Assembly: GCA_001940645.1 (NCBI GenBank)
Contig: MDVS01000051.1
Span: 1-22,292, forward strand
From: Candidatus Heimdallarchaeota archaeon LC_3
Lineage (GTDB): Archaea; Asgardarchaeota; Heimdallarchaeia; Hodarchaeales; LC-3
Length of the DNA stretch: 22,292 nt
Direction of reading: 5' to 3'
A program made the translations under genes and the position numbers. Below the pieces are notes generated by a model. The model did no database searches. It worked only from the letters and a program-made list of their open reading frames with translations, and had not been told where the DNA came from. Positions within the stretch are counted from its first letter, which is position 1; every line of letters starts with the position of its first letter. Positions 7,549 through 15,304 of the stretch are shown one piece after another.

Positions 7549-8919
7549 TTAACTGGAATCTGTCTTACTTTCATCATCATTTATTTCAACAATTTTTCCC
7601 TTATTGTTAAAATAAATCTCTATACCACCGTTTGATTGTAATTTAAATGCAGCTATATTATCTTTTGAACTATCAGACTTACTTAGATAATTACTAATAT
7701 ATCTTTGAACGGGTGTACCACCCTGGTATGTTTTATTCCAAATATCATAATCACCTTGAATATCTTTTTTTGAAATAAGACCAACAATAATAGCTTCTAA
7801 TTCTTCATTATTACTTTTCGCTTTTAAATTGACCATAGAAAGAATTTCTTCTAACGTTATTTGTTTATGGATTGGAGTTGAACTTAATATGTTTTTCAAT
7901 AACCTAATCAAAGCATCTAGTCTGATTATTTCAGGATTTATTGATTTATCTTTTTTTAAATCAACACGATCACCAATAACTCTTTTGATTTCTTCCTTTT
8001 TCTTGCTTTCAACAAGTTTAAGAGTATCTTCTCTTTTTTGTTTGAGTTTTTCTTTTAATGAATCAATTTGAACATTAGGTTTTTTAATTGACAATTTAGG
8101 TAGTTCAATTGCTTCTCTTATTTTAATTGCTTTGAAATTCTCTTCATATTCAATTAACAAGTTCTCTTGAATTGAAGCTAATGTAATTCCAAAGAAAATA
8201 AAGATCAAAATTCCTACAATAAACCAAGAAACTGTGTCAATTGGATAGGATTGACCAAGATATTCAAAAGTATAGATAAGTATTTCTGATTCAGAATTAG
8301 TAGTTGCGGTAAAAGCTAGAGACCTTACTAATATCATCGGAAAAATAGTTATTAAAGATAAAAAACTTAAGATACGGAAATTTCGTAAGGAATTAAGAAG
8401 AAAGATCTCGAACCCTTTTTTATTAGTATTTCTCAAATCATAGGTAATTTCGAATCCCGTAAAATAACTTCCAGGTAAATAACCCACAATCATGCTATCC
8501 TTATTCAAAGGATATGTCTGTAAATTCATTTTTTTGTTGGTTTTTGAAATCATTTTTCCTAACATTTCAGTAGAAAGATCAGTTTCGACAAATAATGACT
8601 GAAAAAAGATTTCTTTCCATAAAAAAGATGAAAAATAGAGATAAATCAAAATTGTAAAAGAAGTAATCCAAAAAAATTCACTAGATTGTTTGATAATATA
8701 TAAATTGATCCATGAATTATCATAACTGATTAAATCTATAAGTAAAAGGAGAAAACCAAAGAAGACAGAATATAAAATAAAAATTATTTTATGTTTTGGT
8801 TCAATACCGACATCAAGAGACTTAGTTTTAAGATAGAGTATTAAATATGGTGAAATTATTAACAAAATTATTGAAATATTATATACCTGTATTAAGTGAG
8901 CCACAGCGGAAGAGATCAT
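7549..8919 (-). CDS. Unknown membrane protein with coiled coil and winged-helix tail, inside the tat operon
   Basis: I do not recognise this 456-residue protein as a named family. Residues 1-105 contain about three TM segments. Residues ~105-180 form a soluble loop with a YDLRNTNKKGFEIFLLNSL stretch. Residues ~183-260 contain two more TM segments around an outer loop (FTATTNSESE). A charged coiled coil (~265-315, KLKQKREDTLKLVESKKKEE) leads to a C-terminal domain (~320-430) with a helix-helix-wing pattern (PIHKQITLEEILSMVN, then IVGLISKKDIQGDYDIW), much like a PCI/winged-helix fold. The start is ATG with GAAGGAAA upstream. It lies 34 nt after tatA and 50 nt before tatC in one orientation, which makes a role in Tat assembly, substrate gating or Tat-linked signalling plausible; this is inference from position. 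Confidence 0.6.
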   Translation of the reverse strand: MISSAVAHLIQVYNISIILLIISPYLILYLKTKSLDVGIEPKHKIIFILYSVFFGFLLLLIDLISYDNSWINLYIIKQSSEFFWITSFTILIYLYFSSFLWKEIFFQSLFVETDLSTEMLGKMISKTNKKMNLQTYPLNKDSMIVGYLPGSYFTGFEITYDLRNTNKKGFEIFLLNSLRNFRILSFLSLITIFPMILVRSLAFTATTNSESEILIYTFEYLGQSYPIDTVSWFIVGILIFIFFGITLASIQENLLIEYEENFKAIKIREAIELPKLSIKKPNVQIDSLKEKLKQKREDTLKLVESKKKEEIKRVIGDRVDLKKDKSINPEIIRLDALIRLLKNILSSTPIHKQITLEEILSMVNLKAKSNNEELEAIIVGLISKKDIQGDYDIWNKTYQGGTPVQRYISNYLSKSDSSKDNIAAFKLQSNGGIEIYFNNKGKIVEINDDESKTDSS

Positions 8920-8953
8920 TAAATTTTCCTTCTTAAGTCAATATAAAAGTAAT

Positions 8954-9271
8954 CTAAGTATTAGTCTTTTCAAGAATTTCTTCTATTAGTTGATTAATTG
9001 TTTTACCTTCTGTTTCTATTCCTAAACTTGTAGCATTTTCTATTATTTGCTCATCTTCTGATAAACTACCAATAGAATCAAATTTAGAACTTGATTTTTC
9101 TTTTACATCTGAAATCAAATCGGTTCCACTACCAGTAACACCCTTAATTGCTTTTTGATATTCTTTTGTTGCTTTACCAAAGGATCTGGCTAATTGTGGC
9201 AATTTGTCAGGACCAAATAACAATATGGCTAATCCTACTACAAACCCAATTTCTAAAGGACCAATATTCAA
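8954..9271 (-). CDS. tatA: Twin-arginine translocase subunit TatA
   Basis: This 105-residue protein has the TatA layout: a short N-terminal TM (IGPLEIGFVVGLAILLF), the FGPDKLPQLARSFGKA hinge and amphipathic helix, then a polar tail. The tail ends in a small helical segment (TSLGIETEGKTINQLIEEIL) of a kind I associate with archaeal TatA homologues. TatA forms the pore or membrane-weakening oligomer. It starts with TTG. The frame begins exactly where TatA proteins should, and GGTGAT sits 5 nt upstream, so the TTG is credible. It is the first gene of the tat operon. No TatB is seen, as is usual in archaea. Confidence 0.9.
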   Translation of the reverse strand: MNIGPLEIGFVVGLAILLFGPDKLPQLARSFGKATKEYQKAIKGVTGSGTDLISDVKEKSSSKFDSIGSLSEDEQIIENATSLGIETEGKTINQLIEEILEKTNT

Positions 9272-9506
9272 ATACTATCACCAAAAATATAGATATAGCT
9301 ATCTAATTGATTCAATAATTAAATACTATTAATTAAGTTTGTTAGGTAGACCTATGCGTATCAAAAATAATAAAAAAAATATTGAAATTTCTATCTGATT
9401 TCAAATGAATAATACAAAATATGCTGATTAAATTAAATATAAAAAGAAAATTAATTGTTTGAGAAATTCCGGAAAAATCAGACTTCTTTTCTTGAAGCAA
9501 TTCTGT
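9272..9506 (-). promoter_or_regulatory. Promoter region of the tat operon with TAGGTAGACC and ATATAGCTAT sites
   Basis: Upstream of tatA lie an ATATAGCTAT palindrome (9293-9302), AT-rich TATA-like stretches (around 9290 and 9320) and, further out, TAGGTAGACC (9343-9352). The same two words occur next to each other upstream of the EB_dh-like gene at 17796-17817. This suggests coordinated control of Tat export and the haem-protein operon. No transcription start can be fixed by eye. Confidence 0.4.
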
Positions 9507-9791
9507 TTATTTTTCATGAGATTTTCTCAAAAATAATTCGTAAAATATCACTGAAAAATTGTAGATAACGTAAAGCGTAACGTATAACATTAAAGAAAGA
9601 AATAATATAAAGGCCAAATAGCCCAAAATTGTATAAAATAGTGTTTTAAGTGATTCGAAGAATGCGATAACAGTGAGTACACCAACAACATAAAGAGCTA
9701 CAATCTCCCAAGTAACTTCGAATTTATGTGTAGCGAATTTTGACGGAATATTTTCAAAAGATAATTCTGACACTTTTTCTGCCTTAGACAT
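9507..9791 (-). CDS. Two-TM mini-protein, paralogue of the gene at 19201-19452
   Basis: This 94-residue protein has a polar N-terminus (1-25) and two hydrophobic helices (~27-48 and ~53-82). It aligns along its length with the 83-residue protein at 19201-19452: FEVTWEIVALY against FKTTLEVVAIY, then FF-E/D-x-L, then LG-Y/F, then YVIYNFSVIF against YIIYNFYVFF. The function is unknown. The conserved acidic residue in FFES/FFDY within or near the membrane and the YNF motif at the end of helix 2 are the features to watch. ATG start with AGGTGAT 3-9 nt upstream. It appears monocistronic, with its own TATA-like box. It could be a small accessory subunit of a membrane redox complex; evidence for that is only its neighbourhood. 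Confidence 0.65.
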   Translation of the reverse strand: MSKAEKVSELSFENIPSKFATHKFEVTWEIVALYVVGVLTVIAFFESLKTLFYTILGYLAFILFLSLMLYVTLYVIYNFSVIFYELFLRKSHEK

Positions 9792-9831
9792 TTCATCACC
9801 TAATATTACTTACGTGACTAGATTATAAAAG
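9792..9831 (-). promoter_or_regulatory. Candidate promoter of the two-TM mini-protein gene
   Basis: Read on the minus strand, CTTTTATAAT (9822-9831) is a good archaeal TATA box. Start of transcription ~25 nt downstream would leave only a very short leader holding the AGGTGAT ribosome site (~9793-9799) before the ATG. Confidence 0.45.
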
Positions 9832-9911
9832 GATGATGAAGGAATTTAAGGACAATTTCTTCCATTTTTTACTATTTCAAATAATATAAGCTATTTTCAA
9901 ACATTTTTTCA

Positions 9912-9936
9912 GAAAAAAACACAGTTTCCAAAAAAA
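9912..9936 (-). terminator. Double T-tract terminator after TrmB-Ras gene 2
   Basis: On the coding strand two T7 runs (plus-strand A runs at 9930-9936 and 9913-9919) begin 5 nt after the stop codon of the GTPase fusion gene. Tandem T-tracts are a common archaeal transcription end. Confidence 0.5.
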
Positions 9937-9940
9937 GAAA

Positions 9941-11671
9941 TCATAAATTTTTTTCATATATTACTTCTGCAAGTTCTTGAAATAATTTTTTAATATTTTT
10001 TCCCAATAGTGCTGAAGTTTCAAAATAGTATTCTATATTGTATTTCTTTCTGAAATCCCATATTTTATCTTGATTCATTATATTTGGAAGATCACTTTTT
10101 GATCCAACAAGAATCACAATTTGGTTTTTGTAATCCTCTTCAGGTATTAATCCAATCCAATATTCGAGATCATTAAAGGATTCTGATTCGTTCATTGAAA
10201 AAATAAGTGCTACACATTCTTTTCCAGTTAATTGTCCAGAATACAATTCTCTAAATAATTCTTGTCCCCCATAGTCATAAATGACCAGCTTTATTTCTTC
10301 ATATTCTTCTTTTGTTCTTTTAGGAACTTTAATATAGGATTCGTCCACCAAAATTCCTAATGTTACTCGAATTTGTGGATCCCACTTATCTGTTAAGTAT
10401 CTATTAACGATAGATGTCTTTCCTACACCTTTATTCCCTAAAAATGCTATATTAAAATTTTTTAATTTCATTAATTTATCTTTCTGGTCGCTGAAATAGA
10501 TTAATTCATCTTCATCAATTGAATCGTTAAAAATAGGAAGAAAATCATGTGAATGTTCCCAAATATCAAGAAAGTCAAATCTTTTAATTTTTGTAGCTGA
10601 TTCACTTTTTATATACAAAGTTTTGTCTAATAAACGTGTGGTTTGGGGGACCTCGAAAAATTCTTTTTCGTCAATTATGTACAATTTTGTAGAGAATCGT
10701 GTAACTACTCGAATTGATAATCTAGGGAAAGCATTTACTACTTGTTCTTTCAAATCTATACTTAATTGGTGAAAAATATTTAAAAATGATTTATCTACTA
10801 ACCATTTTATGTGAATTCCTGCAAAACATAATTTTATAGAATTTTTCAACTCGGAAATAACTATTTCCTTCCAATTTTTAAAATTATGATCAATTAAGAC
10901 AAAAAGTGAACTAAGAATTTCAGTAGCTTCTTGAGAATGGTTGAACACTAGAGAAGAAATATCTTCATAAACATTATAAGTTTTAGAAACTAAATCAGTA
11001 AATACATTTTGATCACTGGTTGTTGGAATCTCTAATATCTCTAATATACGTTTTAACCTTTCTTTTTTATCATCCAATTTATTTTTGAGGCTTTTTAAAC
11101 AGAACTCAACAATTTCATTCAAAGATAAACCTGAATAAAGTAAACTTTTTCCGCGAAAGGTTTTTGTTATTGCATTTTGGTATAATAAAGATTCACAAAT
11201 ATTTCTAATTTTTTCGTAAGAATACTCAGAAAAAGTCTTAATTAATTCATTTCTAGTAGCTGGGACTTTAACTAAATATTGATGGATTTTTTTTGCATCT
11301 TCATCAAAACCAAGGGATAAATAAATCTTGTTTTCACTTGCGGATAAAGAATTGCGTAAAGCATTACATTTAACTGATATTTCATGTTCATATCGTTCAA
11401 TACTATTCTTTAAAATTAACCCATCTGAAATATATTGTTTAGGTTTTAATCCTATTTGTTCAAGGAGCCCCCTTTTTTCTAAACCAATTAAAACTCCATA
11501 TAATTGATGTTTAGCTACATTTAGATAATCTTTCAATTTTTTTGTAGTCATTGGTTCTTCTGAATATAATAAAATAAATAAAATTTCACTTTCTATTTTT
11601 TTCAATCCAAAGCTTTCTAATTCTCGTAATAAGGATTTGTCTCCTTCATTTTTGATAACTTCTAAACTCAT
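9941..11671 (-). CDS. TrmB-like transcription regulator fused to a Ras-like small GTPase (copy 2)
   Basis: The product has about 576 residues from the ATG at 11671; an upstream TTG at 11716 with GGAG would add 15. Domains in order: a TrmB-type winged helix (~20-85, with LKDYLNVAKHQLYGVLIGLE as recognition region); a second winged helix (~130-190, VPATRNELIKTF...RGKSLLYSG); a coiled-coil linker (~195-215); a PLD-like TrmB sensor region (~260-355, KLYIIDEKEFFEVP); then a small GTPase (~405-576). The GTPase has P-loop GNKGVGKTS, switch I Thr in VTLGIL, DYGGQE (the catalytic Gln kept, as in Ras/Arf), GSKSD in place of NKxD, and ETSA. There is no prenylation box. A GTP-switched DNA-binding protein is inferred. 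It lies downstream of ccmAB, and its paralogue is at 13565-15304. Confidence 0.82.
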   Translation of the reverse strand: MSLEVIKNEGDKSLLRELESFGLKKIESEILFILLYSEEPMTTKKLKDYLNVAKHQLYGVLIGLEKRGLLEQIGLKPKQYISDGLILKNSIERYEHEISVKCNALRNSLSASENKIYLSLGFDEDAKKIHQYLVKVPATRNELIKTFSEYSYEKIRNICESLLYQNAITKTFRGKSLLYSGLSLNEIVEFCLKSLKNKLDDKKERLKRILEILEIPTTSDQNVFTDLVSKTYNVYEDISSLVFNHSQEATEILSSLFVLIDHNFKNWKEIVISELKNSIKLCFAGIHIKWLVDKSFLNIFHQLSIDLKEQVVNAFPRLSIRVVTRFSTKLYIIDEKEFFEVPQTTRLLDKTLYIKSESATKIKRFDFLDIWEHSHDFLPIFNDSIDEDELIYFSDQKDKLMKLKNFNIAFLGNKGVGKTSIVNRYLTDKWDPQIRVTLGILVDESYIKVPKRTKEEYEEIKLVIYDYGGQELFRELYSGQLTGKECVALIFSMNESESFNDLEYWIGLIPEEDYKNQIVILVGSKSDLPNIMNQDKIWDFRKKYNIEYYFETSALLGKNIKKLFQELAEVIYEKNL

Positions 11672-11957
11672 TTTTTTATTTATTCCTAAATTCTCACTAT
11701 AATTGTAAGTCAACAAGGATTTTCTCCAAAATTATTGAGTTATTACTGATTACGTTAAATTATCGACATTTAAAGGAAGTTTCAACTATTTCTTTTTTCT
11801 ATCAATTTAATATATGCATTATTTGTACATTTAAACCTTCTTATGCAATTTTGAGCCAAAATGAACCAGATGTAAAATAATTTTAATCAAATTGAACAAT
11901 TTTACACAGAAAATTAAAAAATGGAAGTCCACGTTTCGTGAAAAATCGTAAAAATAT
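11672..11957 (-). promoter_or_regulatory. Region between ccmB and the TrmB-Ras gene with TGTAAAAT inverted repeats
   Basis: TGTAAAAT (11871-11878) and ATTTTACA (11899-11906) form an inverted repeat about 200-235 nt upstream of the GTPase ATG. The longer word CAATTTTACACA (11897-11908) recurs exactly at 19603-19614, and its reverse, GTGTAAAAT, at 19762-19770. Dyads like this suit a dimeric winged-helix regulator such as TrmB. T6 on the minus strand (11916-11921) may end the ccmAB transcript. The binding role is inferred. Confidence 0.35.
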
Positions 11958-12659
11958 CTAATCTTTAATAACAGTTTCAATTGTAAGCATAGCAATCCAA
12001 AATAACATAAAAAAATGTAGAAAAAGTAATAGAAGATTAGAATCGGTAAGAGAAACTAATTCTCCTGTTATTGAATTTGAAATTAATATCACGGATATCA
12101 TAACTGAAGGAAGAATTAAGGGAAACATCAAAATTGGAACAACTAAGCTTTTTGATTTAGAATACATCGTTAATGAGGCAACAAGTGTTCCTACTATTGA
12201 ATAATCCATTGTCGATAGTACAAATACAATTAATACTATGACGAAAGATGATTTGAACGTCAACTCAAAAAATATTATATACAAGAATACGACAATTATC
12301 AAAATTGAAAATAGAAGAATTAAATTAAAAATCAATTTACCTAAAAAAATGGTTTGTGGTTTTACTGGAAAAGATCTTAAAGATGTCAAAAAAGCCCCAG
12401 ATTTTGTTTCTCTTCCAAATAACGATGAGTAACTAAGCATTCCAGCGAAAACAAAAATAATCCATAAAGACGCACTGATAACGTTTGCTCTCAAAGTTTC
12501 ATTTTCAAAACCAGTAATGTTGAGTGCTAAAGAGAAAATTAATACAGAAGCTATACTAAAAACGATCATCGAGAAAAATTCAAATTTATTACTAGATTCC
12601 AATAAAACATCTTTCCTAAAGATGATCCAAGCTTTATTTAAATCAGAAAGTAAGCTCAT
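11958..12659 (-). CDS. ccmB: Haem exporter ABC permease CcmB
   Basis: This 233-residue, six-TM protein has the CcmB layout: AWIIFRKDVLLE at the N-terminus, a RANVISASLWIIFVFAGML segment, FGRETKSGAFLTSLRSFPV with the E-x-x-x-G...L-x-x-x-P region that touches the ATPase, LGKLIFN, and LVVPILMFPLILP. With CcmA it forms the ABC part of cytochrome c maturation system I, which releases haem from CcmC onto the chaperone CcmE at the outer face. The ATG at 12659 lies 14 nt after the ccmA stop and is preferred over TTG at 12671. The partner genes ccmF, C, D and E lie 8 kb away in the same orientation, so the pathway is split in two loci. Confidence 0.83.
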   Translation of the reverse strand: MSLLSDLNKAWIIFRKDVLLESSNKFEFFSMIVFSIASVLIFSLALNITGFENETLRANVISASLWIIFVFAGMLSYSSLFGRETKSGAFLTSLRSFPVKPQTIFLGKLIFNLILLFSILIIVVFLYIIFFELTFKSSFVIVLIVFVLSTMDYSIVGTLVASLTMYSKSKSLVVPILMFPLILPSVMISVILISNSITGELVSLTDSNLLLLFLHFFMLFWIAMLTIETVIKD

Positions 12660-12673
12660 TAAACCAACCAAAC

Positions 12674-13426
12674 CTATGAATCTAGTATAATTGTTCTTAA
12701 GATTTTGCTTGACAGATTTTCTCTATTTAGATTTTGTATTAGCTTTCCTTTTTTAAGAACAAATACTTCCTTGCAAAGAGAAGAAACAAGATCAAGATTA
12801 TGACTTGCAATTATTATTGTAGACTTATCTTTAAGTTTTAATAACTCATCAACAAACGAAGAAATGTTTTTCGGATCCATACCTGAAAAGGGTTCATCTA
12901 AAAGTATCAATTTCGGTTTTATTAATAAAATTCTAAGAAAATCTACTTTTTTCCTCATTCCAGTTGATAATTCTTTAACTGGTCTTTCCAACCAATTTTC
13001 TACACCAAAATCCTTCGCTTTACTTAATATGTATTCTTGCAAGTCATTAATCATTAAATTTTTCCCTAAATCATACAATTTACTCCAAAATAACAGATTT
13101 TCGTATCCGGTTAATTCATCATATAAAAAAGAGTGATAAGAAAAGAGAACCATATTACTTCTTATATTTTCAGTATTTTTTTTAATATCTTTTCCAAAAA
13201 TTTCAATAAATCCAGTTGTTGGGGAAATTATTGTTCCTAATACATTTAATAATGTCGATTTTCCTGCACCGTTTGATCCAACTAATCCAGAAATTGTATT
13301 TTTCTCAATCTCTAAGGAAATATTCCTTAATGCCCACAGAAATCTATATCTTTTTCCCATATTATAAATTTTGATAGATTTATTTGTTTGTTCGTTTAGT
13401 ACGATTGTTTTAGTAATATTGTTCAA
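12674..13426 (-). CDS. ccmA: Haem exporter ABC ATPase CcmA
   Basis: The ABC ATPase has 250 residues. It shows Walker A GSNGAGKST (~50-58), a Q-loop region replaced by FSYHSFLYDELTGYENLLFW, signature LSTGM followed by RKKVDFLRILL, Walker B LILLDEPFSGMD and switch His in ASHNLD. The FLYDELTGYENLxFW stretch is typical of CcmA (FLYxxLTxxENLxFxxxL). It powers CcmB and release of holo-CcmE. The start is probably TTG at 13426: the next Met (about residue 23) would cut off the first beta strand (IKIYNMGKRY). It is directly followed by ccmB. It lies 138 nt downstream of a TrmB-Ras gene, so it may have its own promoter or be read through from the cytochrome b operon. Confidence 0.83.
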   Translation of the reverse strand: MNNITKTIVLNEQTNKSIKIYNMGKRYRFLWALRNISLEIEKNTISGLVGSNGAGKSTLLNVLGTIISPTTGFIEIFGKDIKKNTENIRSNMVLFSYHSFLYDELTGYENLLFWSKLYDLGKNLMINDLQEYILSKAKDFGVENWLERPVKELSTGMRKKVDFLRILLIKPKLILLDEPFSGMDPKNISSFVDELLKLKDKSTIIIASHNLDLVSSLCKEVFVLKKGKLIQNLNRENLSSKILRTIILDS

Positions 13427-13564
13427 AATATTTACTCAAAATCCTGATTTTAATATAAAATTAAATAGTTAAAGTCATTAAATGATTATTTATTAAGAAA
13501 TTATTTACAACTTTCCAAATAATCTCAGTTTCAAGATTATTAAAATTTTATTAAAAAATATTAT

Positions 13565-15304
13565 TTAGTTGAAAATTTCATTTTCGTGGATAGTGTAGCT
13601 GAGTTGTTCCGCAAGTTCTTCAAATACTTTATGGACATTTTTGCCATTTACTGCTGACGTTTCAAAATAATTTTCTATTCTATATTTTTTTCTGAAATCC
13701 CATAGTTGATCTTGATCAACTTTAATTGTTAAATCAGACTTGGTACCTATTAAAACTACTGATTTTTTATCAAGTTCTTCTTTACCAATTAAATCAATCC
13801 AAGATTCTAAATTATCAAGTGATTCGGGATCATTTAAAGAGAATATTAACCCTATGCCTCGCTTATCTTCTAATTGATTAACATATGCTTCTTTAAATAA
13901 TTGCTGACCACCAAAATCGAAAATCATTAATTTCATTTGTTCTATATTTGAGAATGATCTTTTGGGAAGTTTAATTAAAGTGTCATCCACTAATATTCCT
14001 AATGTATAATTTAAATTAGGATCAAATTTAGAAGTTAGGAACCTTTTAACTAAACTAGTTTTTCCTACTCCCTTATCTCCAAGTAAAGCAATATTTATAG
14101 TTGGTATTTGTTTAAATATTATATTTTGGCCCATAAAATAAATCAGTTTCTTCTCATCTAACATTTCACCAACTAATTGTTGGATGTCAGATGAATCTTC
14201 CCAGATTGTATCAAAATCTGCAATTTTTATGTCTGTATATTCATCATCAAAAACAAAAATTCCTTTTTCTAAATATGTTCCAGTAGATGAAATTTCTAAT
14301 ACTTCCTGATTATCAAAAATCATCATGGACGGCAGAGTTTTATTTGTTACCCTTAGTTGAAACTTATGTTTTAATTTTATGATTTTTTCAATCAGATCAT
14401 TTTCGAATTCTACAAATATTTTTAAAAAAGTTTTATCTACTAACCACTGGAATTTTTTTCCAGATTCTACAGATTCGATGGTTTTTTTTAATTCATTTTT
14501 CACGAATTTAGTCCAGTAAGAATAGTTTTCATCATTTTCAAGAAAAAGGGAGCTTTTTATATTGGTAGTCCTTATTAATGTTTGCGAGATTTTTTTGTTT
14601 ATTTCTTCATTTGAATTAAGTATTTGCGTCTCAATTTCACGATTACCAGACCTTTCATCTTTTCTGAATTCTATCAAATTAATTATATTTTCGACTCTGT
14701 TTTTCTTTTCACTTAATTCAATATTTAAAGAATCCATCTTGTTTTTCATTATTTCTTTCAGAGGTATTCCAATATATAAAATTGATTTTCCTTTAGAGGA
14801 AATTTTTCTGCTGTAATTTTTATTGATCAAAAAATCAGTAATATTTCGGGCTTTTTCATAAGTTAAAAAATCCATCTTCCTAATTAAATCATTTCTTGTA
14901 GCAGGATGATCTAATAAATATTCATGAACCCTTTTTTGATCCAAATCGAATCCTAATAATTGATAAAAACTTACTAAATTAGTATCACTTGTTTCTTTAA
15001 AAGCGTTCCGTTCATTCTCAATTTGTTGTTCAAGAAGAGTAATACTTTCATTAAAAGTTATTTGATCAGAAAAGAATTTCTTTGGTTTAAATGAAACTTG
15101 TTTAATTATTTTTTGTTTTTCAAGTTTAGAAAGAATAGTGTAAAGCTGGTGTTTTTGGAATTCAGTCATTTCAGCTAGTTCGTTACTCGTAAGAGTTTTT
15201 GTTGAATTTAATAATATAGATACAATTCGTGCTTCATCATTGGAAAGACCAAATGCTTCTAATTCTTTTATTAATTCAGCGCTTATTTCGAACAAGTATT
15301 TCAC
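13565..15304 (-). CDS. TrmB-like transcription regulator fused to a Ras-like small GTPase (copy 1), coupled to cytochrome b
   Basis: The product has 579 residues and the same order as copy 2: TrmB winged helix (~8-72, LSNDEARIVSILL...KHQLYTILSKLEKQ), second winged helix (~122-180, HPATRNDLIRKM...GKSILYIG), helical linker with coiled-coil character (~185-215), PLD-like sensor region (~265-345, SMMIFDNQEVLEIS) and GTPase (~400-579). GTPase motifs: GDKGVGKTS (409-417), TLGIL switch I, DFGGQQ (463-468), GTKSD (520-524), ETSA (548-551). The tail is soluble with no CaaX box. It starts with GTG at 15304, overlapping the cytochrome b stop as GTGA, so translation is probably coupled. That places a GTP-switched DNA-binding sensor in the same operon as two haem proteins; it may report redox or haem supply to ccmAB, located just downstream. 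Target sites are unknown. Confidence 0.85.
   Translation of the reverse strand: MKYLFEISAELIKELEAFGLSNDEARIVSILLNSTKTLTSNELAEMTEFQKHQLYTILSKLEKQKIIKQVSFKPKKFFSDQITFNESITLLEQQIENERNAFKETSDTNLVSFYQLLGFDLDQKRVHEYLLDHPATRNDLIRKMDFLTYEKARNITDFLINKNYSRKISSKGKSILYIGIPLKEIMKNKMDSLNIELSEKKNRVENIINLIEFRKDERSGNREIETQILNSNEEINKKISQTLIRTTNIKSSLFLENDENYSYWTKFVKNELKKTIESVESGKKFQWLVDKTFLKIFVEFENDLIEKIIKLKHKFQLRVTNKTLPSMMIFDNQEVLEISSTGTYLEKGIFVFDDEYTDIKIADFDTIWEDSSDIQQLVGEMLDEKKLIYFMGQNIIFKQIPTINIALLGDKGVGKTSLVKRFLTSKFDPNLNYTLGILVDDTLIKLPKRSFSNIEQMKLMIFDFGGQQLFKEAYVNQLEDKRGIGLIFSLNDPESLDNLESWIDLIGKEELDKKSVVLIGTKSDLTIKVDQDQLWDFRKKYRIENYFETSAVNGKNVHKVFEELAEQLSYTIHENEIFN

Noticed and set aside
12864..13136. Plus-strand frames inside ccmA, and similar ones inside the GTPase, longin-like and CcmC genes
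   Set aside because: Each lies fully within a recognised minus-strand gene, lacks homology-like features and is explained as an antisense shadow.
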